NCBI GenBank assembly: GCA_963742035.1 | Contig: CAVUKH010000001.1 | Location: 868,001 to 932,000, forward strand | Source: Bog-473 sp963742035 | Lineage (GTDB): Bacteria; Actinomycetota; Acidimicrobiia; Acidimicrobiales; RAAP-2 | Direction of reading: 5' to 3' | Length of the DNA stretch: 64,000 nucleotides | Part shown: positions 1-8,401 of the stretch, in pieces | Position numbering within the stretch: position 1 is the first letter of the stretch | Layout of the letters: each line of letters opens with the position of its first letter | Program-made: the position numbers and the translations under genes | Notes under the pieces: model-generated | Told to the model about the DNA's origin: nothing | Database searches by the model: none | The model's input: only the letters and a program-made list of their open reading frames with translations

Positions 1-2
1 AC

Positions 3-335
3 GCGCTGCGCGATCGGGACCGCCCCATGCTGGCGCTCTACTACGGGGGTATGGGCGCCAAGGGCAAGAACTTCTACAACGACGTGCTGCGGCGCTACGG
101 CTACGAGAAGGAGGCGGAGCAGATTCAGGACCTCTACCTCTGCGGCGACCGCAAGGCGGCGGCCGCCCTCATCCCCGACGAGCTGGTGGCGGGGATGTCG
201 CTCATCGGCGACGCCGGCTTCGTCAAGGACCGGATCGCGGCCTACCGAGAGTCCGGTGTCACCGTCCTGAATGTCCAGCCTGTCGGACCCAACGGCCTGA
301 AGGACATTGAGACGATCGCCAACTGGGTGATCTGA
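3..335 (+). CDS. LLM-class (F420/flavin-dependent) oxidoreductase, C-terminal part only
   Basis: The frame is open from base 3, so the gene starts outside the window; about 110 C-terminal residues are present. The tail reads as the end of a luciferase-like monooxygenase TIM barrel: a GAGF-type helix start (LIGDAGFVKDRIAAYRESGV), then the last strand (VTVLNVQPVG), as in actinobacterial F420-dependent LLM enzymes. The family oxidises or reduces organic substrates using F420 or FMN; the substrate cannot be inferred from this fragment. It converges on the thioesterase gene with 21 bp between stops and no convincing terminator. Cofactor type (F420 versus FMN) is uncertain. Confidence 0.75.
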   Translation, partial: ALRDRDRPMLALYYGGMGAKGKNFYNDVLRRYGYEKEAEQIQDLYLCGDRKAAAALIPDELVAGMSLIGDAGFVKDRIAAYRESGVTVLNVQPVGPNGLKDIETIANWVI

Positions 336-356
336 GCGGCCAAAACGAGAAGGGGC

Positions 357-1268
357 TCAGCGACCGGACGGATGATCCCTCTGAGCCTGCCGCAGCTCTG
401 CGAGATCGCGCGGCTCCCGACCTTCCTTCTCCGCCAGCTCTGCCTCCTGCCGCAACACCTCCTCGACGACGTCGGACATCGACCCGGGCAGCAGGAGCTG
501 CTCCTGATTGATGGTGGCGCCCAGGACGCCCTGCCGGTCCCGCAACGAACCGTGGTACAACCCACGCGCGCTGCGGGCCTTGACCGGCCGGAGATCGACG
601 AGCACCCAGTCGTCGGCCCGGATGTTCTCCTGGAACCACATGGAGTGGTCGATCGACGGCCCGCCGCGCCCGGTGATCGTCCTGTCCTGCTGTCCGAAGC
701 CCGTACCGAGATCCGAGAGATAGGTGAGCGCTGCCCGGTGCATCAACGGATCGTCCCCGAGCGGTGCAGCGGAACGGACCCACAGGCAGTCGGTGAAGAC
801 TCCCTTGAGGAAGTCGGTCGGCGTCACGGGCCGCACATCGAGGAGCGTGTTCCAGCCGCCCTTGGTGACGTCCTCGGGTGCAGGCACGTCGCGCCGGGGC
901 GCGTCGTCGAGGACCCCGCCTTCGCTCTCCGCGTGGAACGACGTGATCATGGAGAAGATCACCTCGCCATCCTGAACGGCGACGACGTGGCGAGCCGAGA
1001 ACGAGCGACCGTCCCGGTCACGGTCCACTTCGAGGACGACGGGCAGGTTGCTCCGGCCCGCGCGCAGGAAGTAGCCGTGAAACGAGTGGGGAAGGCGGTC
1101 GGGCTCCACGGTGGCCGCCGCGGCGAACAGACACTGCGCCGCCACCTGTCCGCCATAGAGGGTCTGACGCGGTCCGTAGTTGGCGTTCCGACCGCGGAAG
1201 AGGTCACGGTCGACCCGCTCGAGGGTCAGGAGGGAAGGCAGGTCCTCGGCGCGGTCGAGGTCCATCAT
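357..1268 (-). CDS. tesB: Acyl-CoA thioesterase II (TesB-like, double hotdog)
   Basis: 303 residues, close to the TesB length of about 290. Two hotdog halves are visible (about residues 1-115 and 140-280). The C-terminal half keeps the TesB catalytic pattern: Asp in DHSMWFQ, a Ser replacing the usual Thr in YHGSLRD, and Gln in NQEQLLL. The family hydrolyses medium- and long-chain acyl-CoA to free acid and CoA in the cytoplasm. The start chosen is the first ATG of an ATGATGA sequence in which the upstream hydrolase TGA stop overlaps, so translation is probably coupled. It is the last gene of a minus-strand SDR-hydrolase-thioesterase operon. The frame is open further upstream, but that extension lies inside the hydrolase gene and has no family resemblance. 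Confidence 0.9.
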   Translation of the reverse strand: MMDLDRAEDLPSLLTLERVDRDLFRGRNANYGPRQTLYGGQVAAQCLFAAAATVEPDRLPHSFHGYFLRAGRSNLPVVLEVDRDRDGRSFSARHVVAVQDGEVIFSMITSFHAESEGGVLDDAPRRDVPAPEDVTKGGWNTLLDVRPVTPTDFLKGVFTDCLWVRSAAPLGDDPLMHRAALTYLSDLGTGFGQQDRTITGRGGPSIDHSMWFQENIRADDWVLVDLRPVKARSARGLYHGSLRDRQGVLGATINQEQLLLPGSMSDVVEEVLRQEAELAEKEGREPRDLAELRQAQRDHPSGR

Positions 1269-2287
1269 TTCCGTGCCGCCCGCACCCACTGCGCCCACGT
1301 CTCGATGCGTCGCCAGAACAGCTCGCGCGTTCCGGCGAAGTTGTGCATGTGTCCCATTCTCGGGCAGACGAAGAGATCCACGCTCGGCGACGACTCGTAG
1401 GCCCGAGGTTCCCCCCGCGGGTCGACCAGCACGTCGCGTTCGCCCAGGCCCACGAGGACTGGGCAGCGGATAGCCGCCGCCTCCGGCAGCGCCCCGCCGG
1501 GCGTGAGGCACCACATGGCAACCGTCGCCGGGACGGTGGCCGATCCCCACGGCGGCAGGTCGCCACCACGGGAAGGGAAGTCAGCGAGGTCGCGCCGCAC
1601 GATGTCGGGGTCGATGTCGTCATAGTGGAAGCCCCACGCCATGGCGTCGGCGCCCGGTCCTGCCGCCGGGTCGATCTCGGCCAGCGCGGGACCGTTGGTG
1701 AAGATGCCATCGGACGGCAGCGCGTCACGGGGAACCCACGGCATGACGATGGGTGGTGTGCCGGGCGCAGTCGGCGGATGCGTGTGCAGCACGCTGTAGC
1801 CGAGCACTCCGATGCCGTCGTAGCAGTGGTAGCGGCCTTGCTGCACCACCGTCAGGCAGCCTCCCATCGACTGCCCGACGCCGATCGTCAGGGGACGCTC
1901 GACCTTCGAGAGCCCATCGATGAGGGTGCCGGCAGCCAGCTTCCGCAGCACGTCGGATTCGGCGGCCTGACTCGCTGCCACGACCGGGGTGTAGGAGAGC
2001 CGCTCGGGATCGTGCAGGGAGCTGTCGCCGACGCCGAGATGGTCGACCGAGACGAAGATCCACCCTCGCTGTGCGTGCCAGTCCGCCTGGGCGCCGTGCG
2101 CCGGTCCGGGCAGATCGACGGTGTAGTACCCCCGCGCGTATCCGCCGCCGGGCTTGCCGAAGCAGACCACGGGTTCGGGCGCGAGTTCGTCGGGAACGGT
2201 CACCGTAAGGGCGACATGTGCCGGCTCGCCGAGGGCCGCTGCCCCCGTGACGTCGATCCGGAGGTCGATCGACCGCACTGTCGTCAC
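1265..2287 (-). CDS. Alpha/beta-hydrolase fold protein
   Basis: 340 residues. The nucleophile elbow GQSMGG lies mid-protein, an Asp follows in GERDVLVDP and a His in GHMHNF near the end, which is the expected order of a Ser-Asp-His triad. The N-terminal 45 residues resemble the beta-rich start of large actinobacterial esterases. Likely an esterase or lipase-like hydrolase of an unknown ester. GTG start 35 bases after the SDR stop, with GGGGAG about 7 bases upstream. The stop overlaps the tesB start, so these genes are probably co-transcribed. The substrate is not deducible; the operon context suggests lipid or CoA-ester turnover. Confidence 0.8.
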   Translation of the reverse strand: MTTVRSIDLRIDVTGAAALGEPAHVALTVTVPDELAPEPVVCFGKPGGGYARGYYTVDLPGPAHGAQADWHAQRGWIFVSVDHLGVGDSSLHDPERLSYTPVVAASQAAESDVLRKLAAGTLIDGLSKVERPLTIGVGQSMGGCLTVVQQGRYHCYDGIGVLGYSVLHTHPPTAPGTPPIVMPWVPRDALPSDGIFTNGPALAEIDPAAGPGADAMAWGFHYDDIDPDIVRRDLADFPSRGGDLPPWGSATVPATVAMWCLTPGGALPEAAAIRCPVLVGLGERDVLVDPRGEPRAYESSPSVDLFVCPRMGHMHNFAGTRELFWRRIETWAQWVRAARK

Positions 2288-2322
2288 TGTGTGCTCCCCG
2301 GATCCGGTCGTCTCTCCTCGGT

Positions 2323-3081
2323 CTACTTGGGAGCGAAGCGGGTGCCGGCGTCGAGGCGGATGCAGAGGCCGTTCAGCATCGGGTTCTCGACGATGGCGAC
2401 GGCGAGCTTGCCGTACTCCTCGGGTCGGCCCAACCTCTTGGGGAAGGCCGCGTCCTTCGTCAAGGTCGCGGCGAACTCGTCCGGGATGCCCTCGGTGAGC
2501 CCGGTGGCGAAGAGGCTTGGCGCGATTGCCATGGCCCTGATGCCCAGGCTGCCCAAATCGCGGGCCATGGTGAACACCATGCCGACGATGCCCGACTTGG
2601 CGGCGGCGTACGCAACCTGGCCGATCTGCCCTTCGAAGGCGGCGATGGAGGCGGTGTTGATCATGACGCCGCGCTCGCCATCCTCAGGCTCGTTGGTCGA
2701 CATGTGGAAGGCCTGGAGGCGGTTGAGGTTGAACGTGCCGATGAGGTTCAGCTCTATGGTTCGGCGGAAGGTGTCCAGGGGGTGCGGCCCGTCCTTGCTC
2801 AGCGTGCGCCTCGCGGCACCACCGCCGGCGGTGTTGACGGCGATGTGCAGCCCGCCCAGCGCGGCCACCGCGTCGGCAAGGGCGGATTCGGTCTGGTCCT
2901 CATCGAGGATGTCGACCTCGTGGAAGGTGCCGCCGAGCTCCTTGGCGACTTCGGCGCCGGCCGTGTTCGGCAGGTCGAGGATGGCGATATCAGCGCCCTT
3001 TTGACGGAGCAGCTCCGCCGAAGCCTTGGCCATACCCGACGCCCCGCCGACGATGACGGCCTTCTTCCCGTTGATCTCCAC
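2323..3081 (-). CDS. SDR dehydrogenase, HSD10 / type II 3-hydroxyacyl-CoA dehydrogenase-like
   Basis: 252 residues, the normal length of classical SDRs. Motifs: nucleotide-binding GGASGMA near the N-terminus, NTAGG, and a catalytic Ser plus YxxxK in a block reading NTASIAAFEGQIGQ ... YAAAKSG. This closely follows HSD17B10-type enzymes, which oxidise 3-hydroxyacyl-CoA (and some steroids) with NAD. The start is GTG, with AGAGGAA 6 bases upstream; the open frame continues far upstream but only antisense to the hydratase gene. Promoter: GGTACACT, -10 hexamer at 3172-3167 on the minus strand, leaving a leader of about 80 bases. Divergent from the enoyl-CoA hydratase, so the pair covers consecutive beta-oxidation steps. 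Confidence 0.88.
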   Translation of the reverse strand: MEINGKKAVIVGGASGMAKASAELLRQKGADIAILDLPNTAGAEVAKELGGTFHEVDILDEDQTESALADAVAALGGLHIAVNTAGGGAARRTLSKDGPHPLDTFRRTIELNLIGTFNLNRLQAFHMSTNEPEDGERGVMINTASIAAFEGQIGQVAYAAAKSGIVGMVFTMARDLGSLGIRAMAIAPSLFATGLTEGIPDEFAATLTKDAAFPKRLGRPEEYGKLAVAIVENPMLNGLCIRLDAGTRFAPK

Positions 3082-3160
3082 GGAGTGTTCCTCTCTGTTT
3101 CGCTGTCCGGTTCTCGGTCGTGTGATGCTGTCTGGCCCGCACGCTCTGCTGCAACCCGAG

Positions 3161-3182
3161 AAATAGAGTGTACCATTTTGCC
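3161..3182 (-). promoter_or_regulatory. Promoter for the SDR operon with AAATAGAG motif
   Basis: On the minus strand GGTACACT gives a -10 hexamer TACACT at 3172-3167, followed by CTATTT. The plus strand of the same bases reads AAATAGAGTGTACC. The AAATAGAG / CTCTATTT core recurs at 5639-5646 and 9709-9716, each time in a promoter of a lipid-catabolism gene. No good -35 box is seen. It may also serve or regulate the divergent enoyl-CoA hydratase. Confidence 0.45.
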
Positions 3183-3214
3183 CCAGACCGATCGCCGGGG
3201 GCCCAGGAGGAACC

Positions 3215-3991
3215 ATGGAACGCGAAGCCATCCTGTTCGATGTGGCGGACAACGTGGCCACGATCACGCTCAATCGTCCCGACAGCCTGAACTCCTTCAA
3301 CAAAGCCATGGCGGACGACATGACCTGGGCCTGGGAGACCGTGCGCGACACAGACGACATCCACTGCGTCGTCCTGCAGGCCAATGGTGAGCGAGCCTTC
3401 TGCACCGGGCTCGACATCAAGGGGGACAACAGCTGGTTCATGAAGGACAACGTGTGGAACAGCTTCGACCCCGGCGTGCTCCTGGCTCCCAAGCTCCACC
3501 ACAGAGTCTGGAAGCCCGTGGTCGCGGCCGTGCACGGACTCTGTGCCGGCGGGGGCCAGTATTTCATCAACGAATCCGACATCATCATCTGCTCCGACGA
3601 CGCGGTCTTCTTCGACCCGCATGCCAACGTGGGGATCGTCAGCTCGCTCGAGCCGGTGGGGATGCTGCACCGGGGCGTCCCATTGGGCGACGTCCTGCGC
3701 TGGGCCCTCATGGGCAACGAAGAGCGCATCACGGCCGAGACCGCCCTGCGACTCGGGCTGGTGACCGAAGTCATGCCCCGGGAGCAACTGCACGACCGTG
3801 GCCGGGAGATCGCCTTGTCGATCGCCCGGCGGAATCCCAAGGCGATCCAGGGGACGATCCGCGCCATCTGGGAGTCGCTCGACACGACCCGCACGGCGGC
3901 CATTCAAAGCGGGCTGTCCTACACGCATATCGGCAACTACCCGCCGGCCCCGCCGGCTCCGCGGGACAAGAGCGAGACTCAGTACCGCTAG
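3215..3991 (+). CDS. Enoyl-CoA hydratase/isomerase family protein (crotonase)
   Basis: 258 residues, the standard crotonase length. The N-terminal strand pair (ATITLNRPDSLNSFN), oxyanion-hole segments (CTGLDIKG and GLCAGGGQ) and the mid-protein block FFDPHANVGIV are typical. The family hydrates or isomerises enoyl-CoA. The second catalytic Glu region reads SSLEPVG rather than a textbook LPGxGG, so the precise reaction (hydratase, isomerase or other) is open. Clear ribosome site AGGAGGA 4-5 bases before ATG. Divergent from the HSD10-like dehydrogenase; the two stops 3991 and 3997 converge with the next LLM gene with only 5 bases between. Confidence 0.88.
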   Translation: MEREAILFDVADNVATITLNRPDSLNSFNKAMADDMTWAWETVRDTDDIHCVVLQANGERAFCTGLDIKGDNSWFMKDNVWNSFDPGVLLAPKLHHRVWKPVVAAVHGLCAGGGQYFINESDIIICSDDAVFFDPHANVGIVSSLEPVGMLHRGVPLGDVLRWALMGNEERITAETALRLGLVTEVMPREQLHDRGREIALSIARRNPKAIQGTIRAIWESLDTTRTAAIQSGLSYTHIGNYPPAPPAPRDKSETQYR

Positions 3992-3996
3992 GAGGC

Positions 3997-4950
3997 CTAC
4001 GGCGCCACCGCAGCTGCGGCCGCCTCGAGGTAGGGCCAGGCCAGGTCCGGTGGGAGCCCGCCCACCAGTGGTTGCAGGCCGAGTGGCGTACCCCCGTCGA
4101 CCAAGCTCCGTGCCTCGGCGGGCGTCAGGATCTGGTATGCGCCCTTCTCCTCGGCCATATCGTTGATGCTGGCTGCGCGCGAGATCGATGCCGTTCCTTC
4201 CCGATGGGCGTTCCATGCGGCGTAGCTGGCTGAGTCCCGGAACAGGTATTCGCCGATCTCGGCCCAGGCTCGCTCGGGGTCGTCGGCAACGAACACGGTG
4301 ATCGGCACGCCAGCTTGTGGGAAGTAGCAACCGGGAGCCGAATCCCCTCCCTCGGCGCGGTAGGCCTCCTCGAGGGTCGCGTCATGCGTCTCGGCGAGGA
4401 ACAGCAGACCCAGGCGTGCCGCTCGCCGTGCCGCCGCTTCGGTGCCGCCGCCGTAGGCCAACGGTGGGCCGCCGGGCGTATAGGGCAACGGCGTCACCCG
4501 AACGGACCGGCCGTCGATGTCGACATCCTCCCCGGCCCAGAGTCGTTGCAGCAGGGTGATGCGGTTCTCGACGAGGGCAGCGCGTTGCCGACGGTCGATG
4601 CCGAACATGGCGAATTCCTCGGCCCGGTAGCCGATGCCGACCACGTAGGAGACCCGACCTCGGCTGATGAGGTCGACGACCGCCAGGTCCTCGGCGAGCT
4701 TGATCGGCTCGTACAAGGCCAATAGGAGGGCGGCCACGTTGATGGGCATCGATTCCGTCCTGGCGGCGATGGCGGCGGCCAGCGGAATCGGCGACGGAAG
4801 GTACCCGTCCTCAGCTGCGTGGTGTTGGCTGAGGACAGCGGCCACGCCGCCTTTGCTCTCGGCCCACTCGCACATCTCGATGGTGGTCGCGTAGAGGGCC
4901 GCCCGAGCATCGGGGTCGGGTGTGCTGGACCGCATGGCGAATCGCATCAT
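3997..4950 (-). CDS. LLM-class flavin/F420-dependent oxidoreductase
   Basis: About 317 residues from the ATGATG at 4950. Luciferase-like features: LSQHHAAEDGYLPSP early in the barrel, TESMPINVAALLL, and GRVSYVVGIGYRAEEFAMFG, the usual substrate/cofactor loop region. The gene is probably a monooxygenase or reductase acting on a hydrophobic substrate. The frame stays open for 16 codons above the chosen start; those codons (MQLRRPASAW...) do not resemble the family and no ribosome site is seen at either start, so the N-terminus is uncertain. Surrounded by acyl-CoA genes but transcribed alone. Confidence 0.78.
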   Translation of the reverse strand: MMRFAMRSSTPDPDARAALYATTIEMCEWAESKGGVAAVLSQHHAAEDGYLPSPIPLAAAIAARTESMPINVAALLLALYEPIKLAEDLAVVDLISRGRVSYVVGIGYRAEEFAMFGIDRRQRAALVENRITLLQRLWAGEDVDIDGRSVRVTPLPYTPGGPPLAYGGGTEAAARRAARLGLLFLAETHDATLEEAYRAEGGDSAPGCYFPQAGVPITVFVADDPERAWAEIGEYLFRDSASYAAWNAHREGTASISRAASINDMAEEKGAYQILTPAEARSLVDGGTPLGLQPLVGGLPPDLAWPYLEAAAAAVAP

Positions 4951-5072
4951 GAACACCGTCGATGCGTACCATGCGGAGGCCGGGCGCCTCAACTGCATAT
5001 GGCGAAATGTGGGGTCGTAGCGCCAATGAGGGCACGTAGACCCGAACTGCTGCGGCCTCGGGTGAGGTCCCT

Positions 5073-5270
5073 TTAGCGCGACCCCTGGCCGTCATCGACG
5101 AAAATTGTCGCTCCGGTCACGAACTCTGACGCGGGGCTACACAGGTAGAGCAGAGTTTAATCGAGTTGGGGTGCCTCCCCCATGCGTCGACGTGGAAAAT
5201 GATGGGCGAACTCTCCCGTGCGTTCGATCATCTCGGAGTTGAATGCACCCGGGGCGATGCAGTTGACACG
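5073..5270 (-). pseudogene. SDR C-terminal remnant with frameshift
   Basis: On the minus strand the conceptual protein begins RVNCIAPGAFNSEMIERTG, the segment after the catalytic YxxxK of short-chain dehydrogenases. It runs to GEAPQLD followed by TAA near 5156. One frame over it continues LLYLCSPASEFVTGATIFVDDG and ends at TAA (5075-5073), the normal SDR C-terminus. Rossmann domain and active site are missing. It is joined upstream, in the same orientation, to an aldehyde-dehydrogenase N-terminal fragment. This is a decayed fusion left by deletion, not a functional gene. Confidence 0.75.
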
Positions 5271-5573
5271 CCGACGACGGCCGCGGGCGTCCCGTTGTCC
5301 ATCGTCCCGCGGCGACCGAACTCCTCCGCATTCGACTCAATGAGGTCGGCGAGCCGCAAGATCAACCGTCGCCGTCCATCGGGCGGGGTCCGCCGCCAAT
5401 CCCGGAAGGCGGTATCGGCCGCGCTGACTGCCCGGTCGACCTCATCCGGTCCGGCGAGGGGGATCTTGGCATCCACCTCACCAGTGTTCGGGTCGATGTG
5501 ATCGTGGCTGCCGCCACTTCAGGTGATCTACGGCGATGCGCAAGTGAACGGTCGGGCGGATCGGAGCGGTCAT
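5265..5573 (-). pseudogene. Aldehyde dehydrogenase N-terminal remnant
   Basis: An ATG at 5573 starts MTAPIRPTVHLRI. After a frame change around 5500-5520 the protein reads HDHIDPNTGEVDAKIPLAG, then AVSAADTAFRDWRRTPPDGR and MDNGTP, the characteristic first 100 residues of NAD-dependent aldehyde dehydrogenases (family length about 480). The NAD-binding core and catalytic Cys are absent; at about 5270 the sequence switches to an SDR C-terminus. The promoter and leaderless mini-ORF in front are intact, suggesting a once functional ALDH gene that suffered an internal deletion plus at least one indel. Confidence 0.75.
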
Positions 5574-5638
5574 GAGTCACCTTTCGGGCTCGGGCTCGAG
5601 GTAAGTCCTGCCCGAGGCGAGCCGGCGTCGTCGAACAC
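5570..5638 (-). CDS. Leaderless upstream mini-ORF before the ALDH remnant
   Basis: GTG at 5638 starts 22 codons (VFDDAGSPRAGLTS...) ending in a TGA that overlaps the ALDH ATG as ATGA. The GTG lies 6 bases after a GGTACT hexamer (5650-5645), the same geometry as other leaderless starts in the window. If transcription starts at the GTG, the ribosome would read the mini-ORF first and reinitiate on the ALDH start. The peptide has no recognisable family. Confidence 0.4.
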   Translation of the reverse strand: MFDDAGSPRAGLTSSPSPKGDS

Positions 5639-5658
5639 AAATAGAGTACCCTTATTTG
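5638..5658 (-). promoter_or_regulatory. Palindromic operator over a promoter
   Basis: The 21-bp sequence has CAAATA and TATTTG arms separated by 9 bases, with inner G-C matches, centred on the -10 region (GGTACT, or TACTCT two bases further on) of the minus-strand ALDH remnant. A repressor bound here would block transcription. The AAATAGAG half is shared with promoters at 3161 and 9709. The cognate regulator is unknown. Confidence 0.5.
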
Positions 5659-5795
5659 CTGAGGTCGGCTACGCCAGGTGACCTTCGACACCACAACGGA
5701 GCTCGTACGACGGCCTCTGCTCAATCGCCGCGTACCGACACCCTGCACAGTCTTGGGGGGCGACAGACTCGCCGATGTCCGTTCTTGCTTCGACC

Positions 5796-7391
5796 TCAGA
5801 GAAGACGGCGCAGGTCGCGCGTGCGCACCTTGCCGGCGGCCGTGCGGGGTAACGAGTCAGTGAAGACGACCCTCGTGGGCAACTTGTGCGGCGCCAATCC
5901 GGCGGAGGACGCGAAGTGTCCGAGCACTTCCACGGTGGGCGCCTGCGTTCCGTCACGGGCGACGACCACGGCGCACACCGACTCGCCCCACACTTCGTCA
6001 GGTGTCGCGCAGACGGCGACCTCCGCCACGGCCGGATGCCGGGCCAGAACCTCTTCGACTTCCCGGGCCGAGATGTTCTCCCCGCCGCGTATGATGATCT
6101 CCTTCACGCGGTCGGTGACCACGAGGTACCCGTCTCGGTCGAATCGGGCCAGGTCGCCGGTACGGAACCAGGTCTCGCGGACGAATGCGTCAACGTCTCC
6201 CGCCGGGTCCTGATATCCCAGAAACTGTTTCGGCCCCCTGACTACGATCTCCGCCTCTTCGCCCGGCGCGACATCGTGGCCGTCGTCATCGAGTAGCCGG
6301 ACTTCGTTGCCAGGTGTCACCCGGCCATCGGTGCAGCGCCGTTTGTCGGGCGGATCCATTGGACCACCTGAGCTGATGGCTGGATGCTCTGTCGATCCGT
6401 AGGTGCGCCACGTCACGATGCCAGCCGTCTCACTCCGCTCGACGAGGGCAGGGGGGACGGCCGCCGCGCCACAGAGGAAGCGATCCAGTGACGAGATGTT
6501 ACGCCCGTCCCGCTCCGCATGGTCGAGCAACGTGGAAAGGAAGAATGGGGTGCCTGCGCTGGTCGTGACGCGATGTTGCTCAATCAGTTCGGCTGCCGCC
6601 CGGGCGCTCCACCTGTCCATCACGATGGTTGTCCCACCGGATGTCAGCGGTCGGAGGAGACCGATCAGCGAGGCCACATGGCCGGCGGGGAACGTAGCGA
6701 GCATCCGACTGGTGGCGTCTGTGGGCACGGCGCCGAGCCCGCACAGCAGCGTCTCGTGACTGTGCTGCACTCCCTTGGGAGCGGCCGTCGAGCCAGACGT
6801 GTAGAGCACGCAGGCAACCGACCATGGGTCGGGCCGAGATCCTGGGGGCACGGGGACCGGTTCGACTGACCCGAGCGGTAGAGCACCGCCGATGGTGGCG
6901 TCACCCAGAACGACCACCCGACGCAACCCAGACAACTCGCCTTCGGCCATGAGCGGGCTGACCAGGTCACGCCCGCGCCACTCCGCTGTGACAACTGCAT
7001 ACCGTGCATCCGTTTCACGGATGGCGTGCGCGACCTCGCCTGCAGACGCCGTTGTCGCGACAGGGACGGCCACTGCGTGGAGCAGCCAGACAGCGGCCAG
7101 AGTTTCGGTGCCGTTGAGATCCGCAGGCGCCTGTACGACGACTGCGTCGCCCGCCCTCACTCCAGCAGCGGCCAGCCGTCCCGCGGACGTCTGCGCCCGT
7201 TGGAGGAGCTCTCCGAGGGTAACGGTGGTCGTCTCACCGTCGACCTGGGCGAACACGATGCGGTCATCGGGGTGGGAGGCGCAGCCGGCCAAGATCGCTT
7301 CCCCGACGGTTTGGTCGCTGTAGAAGCCCGCGTTGCGCCAGGCGGTTCGGAGTGCGTCGCGGGCTGCCCGCTCACCCTCGACTTCCGTCAC
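5796..7391 (-). CDS. Acyl-CoA synthetase (AMP-binding, ANL superfamily)
   Basis: 531 residues, the usual ANL length. Ordered motifs: A3 phosphate loop YTSGSTAAPKG, A5 YGSTEHP, A7 WFRTGDLARFDRDGYLVV, hinge DRVKEIIIRGGENIS, and the C-terminal catalytic Lys in LPRTAAGKVRTRDLR. Such enzymes activate a carboxylic acid to acyl-AMP and then acyl-CoA in the cytoplasm. Overall style resembles cyclohexanecarboxylate- or medium-chain-acid CoA ligases, but the substrate is not determined. The ATG overlaps the stop of the upstream hydrolase (ATGA), and a thiolase lies further upstream, giving a likely thiolase-hydrolase-ligase operon. Confidence 0.9.
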   Translation of the reverse strand: MTEVEGERAARDALRTAWRNAGFYSDQTVGEAILAGCASHPDDRIVFAQVDGETTTVTLGELLQRAQTSAGRLAAAGVRAGDAVVVQAPADLNGTETLAAVWLLHAVAVPVATTASAGEVAHAIRETDARYAVVTAEWRGRDLVSPLMAEGELSGLRRVVVLGDATIGGALPLGSVEPVPVPPGSRPDPWSVACVLYTSGSTAAPKGVQHSHETLLCGLGAVPTDATSRMLATFPAGHVASLIGLLRPLTSGGTTIVMDRWSARAAAELIEQHRVTTSAGTPFFLSTLLDHAERDGRNISSLDRFLCGAAAVPPALVERSETAGIVTWRTYGSTEHPAISSGGPMDPPDKRRCTDGRVTPGNEVRLLDDDGHDVAPGEEAEIVVRGPKQFLGYQDPAGDVDAFVRETWFRTGDLARFDRDGYLVVTDRVKEIIIRGGENISAREVEEVLARHPAVAEVAVCATPDEVWGESVCAVVVARDGTQAPTVEVLGHFASSAGLAPHKLPTRVVFTDSLPRTAAGKVRTRDLRRLL

Positions 7392-8338
7392 AGGGCGAAG
7401 CGACGGATGTGGTCGGCCAGGACGAGGGGTTGGTCGCTCTGCACCGCATGTCCTGCCCCCTCGACCACGACCACTTCCAGCGTCGGGATGCGGCTCTGCA
7501 TTTCGGCGATGTCGTCATCGAGGACGAAGGGGGACAGTCGGCCCCGCACGAAAAGAGTCGGGATCCTGATGGCACTGACGTCATCCCACAGCGAGGTGAA
7601 GTCCACCCAGCTCGACGCGGCTTCGTCGACCGATTGGCCCGGTAGAGGACCGAAGAGGTCGTATCGCCACGTCCATCGGCCGTCGTCGAGCCGCCGGGCG
7701 TTGTGACGCACTCCTCGCCGTACGCCGCCGGCGTCCCGGAAGGGGCTCAGGGCGACGGCGGCGTCGGCCATCTCGTCGAAGCTGTCATAGATAGGAGGTC
7801 CGGCAATGAGCGAGACGGTCCCGCGCTCGGCCGTGCTCAATTGCCGGGACGGATCGTTGATCTGCGGCGTAACGTCGATCAAAACGGCGCGCCGGCAGAG
7901 GTCGGGACGTTGCGCGGCCAGGCGGATGGTCGTGGCGCCGCCGAGCGACATGCCGATGACACACTGGGCGGTCGGCGCCACCGCTTCCAGGAGCGGGGCC
8001 ACCGCCTCCGCGTTCTGCCAGGGTCCGTAGTCGCGGTCGGGCCGCCGGTCCGAGTGTCCGTGCCCCGGTAGGTCGACGGCCAGAGCCGGGCGGTCCAGGG
8101 CCAACATGACAGTGTCCCATGTGTGCCCGTTCTGGGCACCACCGTGCAGGAAGACAAGCTCCGGGTCGGTCTCACCCCAGCGCAGGTAGGAGAGTGTTTG
8201 TCCCGAAGGGAGGGTGAAGGACTCTCGGGAGACGATCGGACGCCCGGAGAAGGCGATGTCCCATTCGGACGCGTTCTCGTGGAGCAGGCCGAACTCGTCG
8301 TAGTCGTCCGGGTCCAGTGTGTCCCGCAGCGACGTCAT
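7388..8338 (-). CDS. Alpha/beta-hydrolase
   Basis: 316 residues. Oxyanion segment FLHGGAQNGHTWD, nucleophile elbow GMSLGG, an acid in the RGRLSPFVLDDD region and a late His in VEGAGHAVQSDQ give a complete hydrolase triad in order. It resembles actinobacterial hydrolases of the MhpC/epoxide-hydrolase-like group, which cleave esters or C-C bonds of ring-cleavage products. It lies 63 bases downstream of the thiolase stop and overlaps the CoA ligase by 4 bases (ATGA), which implies co-expression. Substrate unknown. Confidence 0.85.
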   Translation of the reverse strand: MTSLRDTLDPDDYDEFGLLHENASEWDIAFSGRPIVSRESFTLPSGQTLSYLRWGETDPELVFLHGGAQNGHTWDTVMLALDRPALAVDLPGHGHSDRRPDRDYGPWQNAEAVAPLLEAVAPTAQCVIGMSLGGATTIRLAAQRPDLCRRAVLIDVTPQINDPSRQLSTAERGTVSLIAGPPIYDSFDEMADAAVALSPFRDAGGVRRGVRHNARRLDDGRWTWRYDLFGPLPGQSVDEAASSWVDFTSLWDDVSAIRIPTLFVRGRLSPFVLDDDIAEMQSRIPTLEVVVVEGAGHAVQSDQPLVLADHIRRFAL

Positions 8339-8401
8339 CGAGCTGTCGGCGGCATGGCTGACGGTCGGTCGGCTGTCACGGATCCGACTCCGACGCTCCG
8401 G

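Noticed and set aside
2323..3903. 526-residue form of the SDR
   Set aside because: The N-terminal half is antisense to the enoyl-CoA hydratase; the GTG at 3081 has a ribosome site and the family N-terminus.
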